From positions 1 to 35,203 of the forward strand of contig CAKQIY010000020.1 in NCBI GenBank assembly GCA_934247115.1: a stretch of 35,203 nucleotides of DNA, given 5' to 3'. The stretch is from an uncultured Coprococcus sp. GTDB lineage: Bacteria; Bacillota; Clostridia; Lachnospirales; Lachnospiraceae. The translations under genes and the position numbers were made by a program. Shown piece by piece: positions 31,972-35,203 of this stretch. A model generated the notes under the pieces. The model saw only the letters and a list, made by a program, of their open reading frames with translations. It ran no database searches and was not told the origin of the DNA. Numbering within the stretch: the stretch's first letter is position 1; each line of letters begins with the position of its first letter.

Positions 31972-34900
31972 ATGCCAAAAAGAGAAGACATTAACAAAGT
32001 TCTGATAATAGGATCTGGTCCAATCATCATCGGTCAGGCATGTGAGTTCGACTACTCAGGTACTCAGGCGTGCAAGGCCCTTAAGAAGCTTGGATACGAG
32101 ATCGTATTGGTCAATTCCAACCCTGCTACCATCATGACAGATCCTGAGACAGCTGATGTCACATACATCGAGCCACTCAATGTCAAGAGACTTGAGCAGA
32201 TAATTGCAAAAGAGAGACCTGATGCTCTTCTTCCAAATCTCGGAGGACAGTCAGGACTTAACCTTTGTGCTGAACTTGCAAAAGAAGGCATCTTAGACAA
32301 ATACAATGTCAAAGTCATCGGTGTTCAGGTAGATGCTATTGAGCGCGGTGAGGACAGAATCGAATTCAAGAAATCCATGAACGCAATTGGAATAGAAATG
32401 GCAAGAAGTGAGGTTGCCTACTCTGTAGATGAGGCTCTCGCCATCGCAGATCAGCTCGGCTACCCTGTTGTTCTTCGTCCTGCTTACACCATGGGCGGTG
32501 CCGGCGGTGGACTCGTATACAACAAGGAGGAGCTCAAGACTGTCTGTGCAAGAGGTCTCCAGGCCAGCCTTGTAGGTCAGGTTCTTGTTGAGGAGTCAAT
32601 CCTCGGGTGGGAGGAGCTTGAGCTTGAAGTTGTACGTGACTGCGAAGGCAATATGATCACTGTATGTTTCATAGAGAACATCGATCCTCTCGGCGTTCAC
32701 ACAGGTGATTCATTCTGCTCTGCCCCTATGCTCACAATCTCTGAGGACGTTCAGAAGAGACTCCAGGAGCAGGCATACAAGATTGTTGACTCTGTTGAGG
32801 TCATCGGTGGAACAAATGTACAGTTCGCACATGACCCTGTATCTGACAGAATCATCGTAATCGAGATCAACCCTAGAACATCCCGTTCTTCTGCCCTGGC
32901 ATCAAAGGCTACAGGATTCCCTATCGCCCTTGTGTCAGCCATGCTGGCAACAGGACTTACCCTCAAGGATATCGAGTGCGGTAAGTACGGCACACTGGAT
33001 AAATACGTTCCGGACGGTGACTATGTGGTTATCAAGTTCGCTCGTTGGGCATTTGAGAAGTTCAAGGGTGTTGAGGACAAGCTCGGAACCCAGATGCGTG
33101 CCGTTGGTGAGGTCATGAGTATCGGTAAAACCTACAAGGAGGCATTCCAGAAGGCTATCCGTAGCCTTGAGACAGGAAGATACGGTCTCGGCTATGCAAA
33201 GGACTACAATACAAAGAGCAAGGATGAACTATTGCGCATGCTTGCACATCCATCAAGTGACAGACATTTCATCATGTACGAGGCACTCAGAAAGGGCGCT
33301 ACAGTAGATGAGATATTTGATATAACAAAGGTTAAGCACTACTTCGCCCAGCAGATGAAGGAACTCGTTGAGGAAGAGGAGGCTCTCGCAGCACATAAGG
33401 GCACTCTCCCATCTGATGAGGCTCTCACCACTGCAAAGAAGGATGGTTTCTCAGACAGATACCTCAGCCAGATCCTTGAGATTCCTGAGGAAGATATCAG
33501 AAATAAACGAATCGAGCTCGGAGTTACTGAGGCATGGGAAGGCGTACACGTAAGCGGAACAAAGGACAGTGCTTACTACTACTCCACATATAATGCACCT
33601 GACAGCAATCCGATAAATGAGGATAAGCCAAAGGTTATGATCCTCGGCGGCGGCCCTAACAGAATCGGTCAGGGTATCGAGTTTGACTACTGCTGCGTAC
33701 ATGCATCACTGGCACTTAAGAAACTCGGATTTGAGACTATCATAGTAAACTGTAATCCAGAGACTGTTTCAACTGACTATGATACATCAGATAAGCTCTA
33801 CTTTGAGCCACTTACACTTGAGGATGTTCTCAGCATTTACAACAAGGAAAAGCCAGTGGGCGTCATCGCACAGTTCGGCGGCCAGACACCTCTTAACCTT
33901 GCTTCTGACCTTGAGAAGAACGGCGTAAAGATCCTCGGTACATCTCCTGCTGTCATCGATCTTGCAGAGGACAGAGATCTCTTCCGTGAGATGATGGATA
34001 AGCTTGAGATCCCTATGCCAGAGTCAGGTATGGCTACTACTGTTGACGAGGCACTTGAGATTGCTCACAAGATTGGCTATCCAGTCATGGTCCGTCCATC
34101 ATACGTTCTCGGCGGACGTGGTATGGAGGTCGTATACGATGACGAGAGCCTTGACGGATATATGAGAGCTGCCGTTGGTGTCACACCGGACAGACCTATA
34201 CTTATAGACAGATTCCTGAATCACGCCCTTGAGTGTGAGGCAGATGCCATAAGCGACGGAACTCACGCATTTGTTCCTGCCGTTATGGAGCACATCGAGC
34301 TTGCCGGAGTTCACTCAGGTGATTCAGCCTGCATCATTCCTTCAGTCCACATCACTGCTGAGAATGTTGCTACTATCAAAGAATATACAAAGAAGATCGC
34401 TGAGGAGATGCATGTCGTAGGTCTTATGAACATGCAGTACGCTATTGAGAAAGGCAAGGTATATGTTCTCGAGGCAAATCCTAGAGCATCCCGTACAGTA
34501 CCTCTCGTATCAAAGGTATGTAACGTGCGCATGGTTCCTATCGCTACTGATATCATCACATCAGAGCTCACAGGAAGACCATCTCCTGTTCCGGCTCTCA
34601 AGGAGCAGCACATACCGTATTACGGAGTTAAGGAGGCTGTATTCCCATTCAACATGTTCCCAGAGGTTGACCCGATCTTAGGACCTGAGATGAGATCTAC
34701 AGGTGAGGTTCTCGGACTTTCAACCTACTACGGAGAGGCATTCTATAAGGCTCAGGAGGCTACACAGACTCTCCTTCCTACAAGCGGAACTGTCCTGATC
34801 TCTGTAAACAGAAAGGACAAGGATGAGGTTATCGAGATTGCTCAGCTCTTCGAAAAAGCTGGTTTCAAGATTCTTGCTACAAGCGGAACTTATGCCATAA

Positions 34901-35199
34901 TTACGGCTGCCGGAGTAAAAGCTGAGAAAGTCAAAAAGCTCCAGGAGGGCAGACCAAACATCAATGACCTTATAACAAATGGCTCTATAGACCTGATAGT
35001 CAATTCTCCAAGCGGTAAGGAAAGTGCCCACGACGACAGTTACCTCAGAAAGGCTGCAATCAAGGCAAAGATTCCTTATATGACTACAATTGCAGGAGCA
35101 AGAGCAACCGCAAAGGGTATCCTGTACGTTCAGGCGCATGGCGACAGCGATGTGAAGTCACTGCAGGAGCTTCACAGTGAGATAAAGGACGCTGAGTAA
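31972..35199 (+). CDS. carB: Carbamoyl-phosphate synthase large subunit
   Basis: 1075 residues, full length for the family. It makes carbamoyl phosphate from ammonia (delivered by CarA), bicarbonate and two ATP, for arginine and pyrimidine synthesis. It starts PKREDINKVLIIGSGPIIIG. The two ATP-grasp halves are internal duplicates: QACEFDYSGTQACKALKKLG in the first and GQGIEFDYCCVHASLALKKL in the second, with RPAYTMGGAGGG and RPSYVLGGRGME as the glycine loops. The last ~140 residues are the allosteric MGS-like domain (LISVNRKDKDEVIEIAQLFE, ATSGTYAIITAAGV). Ribosome site AGGAG 6 bases before ATG. carA is not directly upstream; the 228 bases before it are AT-rich, with TATAAT at 31884-31889 as a possible -10. 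The gene ends 4 bases before the window edge. Confidence 0.98.
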   Translation: MPKREDINKVLIIGSGPIIIGQACEFDYSGTQACKALKKLGYEIVLVNSNPATIMTDPETADVTYIEPLNVKRLEQIIAKERPDALLPNLGGQSGLNLCAELAKEGILDKYNVKVIGVQVDAIERGEDRIEFKKSMNAIGIEMARSEVAYSVDEALAIADQLGYPVVLRPAYTMGGAGGGLVYNKEELKTVCARGLQASLVGQVLVEESILGWEELELEVVRDCEGNMITVCFIENIDPLGVHTGDSFCSAPMLTISEDVQKRLQEQAYKIVDSVEVIGGTNVQFAHDPVSDRIIVIEINPRTSRSSALASKATGFPIALVSAMLATGLTLKDIECGKYGTLDKYVPDGDYVVIKFARWAFEKFKGVEDKLGTQMRAVGEVMSIGKTYKEAFQKAIRSLETGRYGLGYAKDYNTKSKDELLRMLAHPSSDRHFIMYEALRKGATVDEIFDITKVKHYFAQQMKELVEEEEALAAHKGTLPSDEALTTAKKDGFSDRYLSQILEIPEEDIRNKRIELGVTEAWEGVHVSGTKDSAYYYSTYNAPDSNPINEDKPKVMILGGGPNRIGQGIEFDYCCVHASLALKKLGFETIIVNCNPETVSTDYDTSDKLYFEPLTLEDVLSIYNKEKPVGVIAQFGGQTPLNLASDLEKNGVKILGTSPAVIDLAEDRDLFREMMDKLEIPMPESGMATTVDEALEIAHKIGYPVMVRPSYVLGGRGMEVVYDDESLDGYMRAAVGVTPDRPILIDRFLNHALECEADAISDGTHAFVPAVMEHIELAGVHSGDSACIIPSVHITAENVATIKEYTKKIAEEMHVVGLMNMQYAIEKGKVYVLEANPRASRTVPLVSKVCNVRMVPIATDIITSELTGRPSPVPALKEQHIPYYGVKEAVFPFNMFPEVDPILGPEMRSTGEVLGLSTYYGEAFYKAQEATQTLLPTSGTVLISVNRKDKDEVIEIAQLFEKAGFKILATSGTYAIITAAGVKAEKVKKLQEGRPNINDLITNGSIDLIVNSPSGKESAHDDSYLRKAAIKAKIPYMTTIAGARATAKGILYVQAHGDSDVKSLQELHSEIKDAE

Positions 35200-35203
35200 T
35201 ATC

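Overview
The window looks like a chromosomal segment from an anaerobic, low-to-moderate GC Firmicute, most likely a Lachnospiraceae-type gut Clostridium relative. The evidence is a forespore sigma factor (SigG), strong AGGAGG-type ribosome sites with frequent TTG starts, tRNA genes that do not encode CCA, and an exosortase-G/Firmicu-CTERM locus. I cannot fix the genus from sequence alone. No phage, insertion sequence, CRISPR array or rRNA was seen.

Layout. 1-521: five tRNA genes (Val, Ile2-type CAT, Asp, Val, Met) and a terminator. 637-2280 (minus): a HAAS/DUF1700 membrane protein and a membrane-anchored transglutaminase-like protein. 2510-4122 (plus): argH and a small HTH-like protein, closed by a bidirectional terminator shared with sigG (minus). 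5205-8202 (minus): prfC, an XRE regulator with a Cys cluster, and a Sfp-type phosphopantetheinyl transferase. 8286-10856 (minus): an 856-residue tubulin/FtsZ-superfamily protein. 11029-13442 (minus): a sodium:amino-acid symporter followed by a NYN-nuclease/LOTUS protein. 13679-17992: an FtsX-type ABC exporter and a TetR regulator, with matching palindromic operators in front of both units.

18091-26304 (minus) is the most interesting region. A good sigma-A-type promoter drives a compact operon: PTPS-like protein A, a Firmicu-CTERM surface protein, exosortase XrtG, a membrane GT2 glycosyltransferase, a membrane protein with a degenerate GGDEF domain, and PTPS-like protein B. It is followed by an intact diguanylate cyclase and an orphan solute-binding lipoprotein. 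The exosortase probably processes the C-terminal tripartite signal of the Thr/Glu-rich surface protein. The glycosyltransferase may make or attach a glycan. Both PTPS homologues keep the zinc ligands but lack the usual catalytic Cys and Asp-His, so they have probably been repurposed. The families are known from comparative genomics, but to my knowledge the pathway has no worked-out biochemistry.

26708-35199: an unusual class I aminotransferase and an AIM24/TIGR00266 protein (both minus), then on plus a polar amino-acid ABC importer (binding protein, permease, ATPase) and carB. The binding protein appears circularly permuted: the segment that normally closes the fold at the C-terminus sits right after the lipobox.
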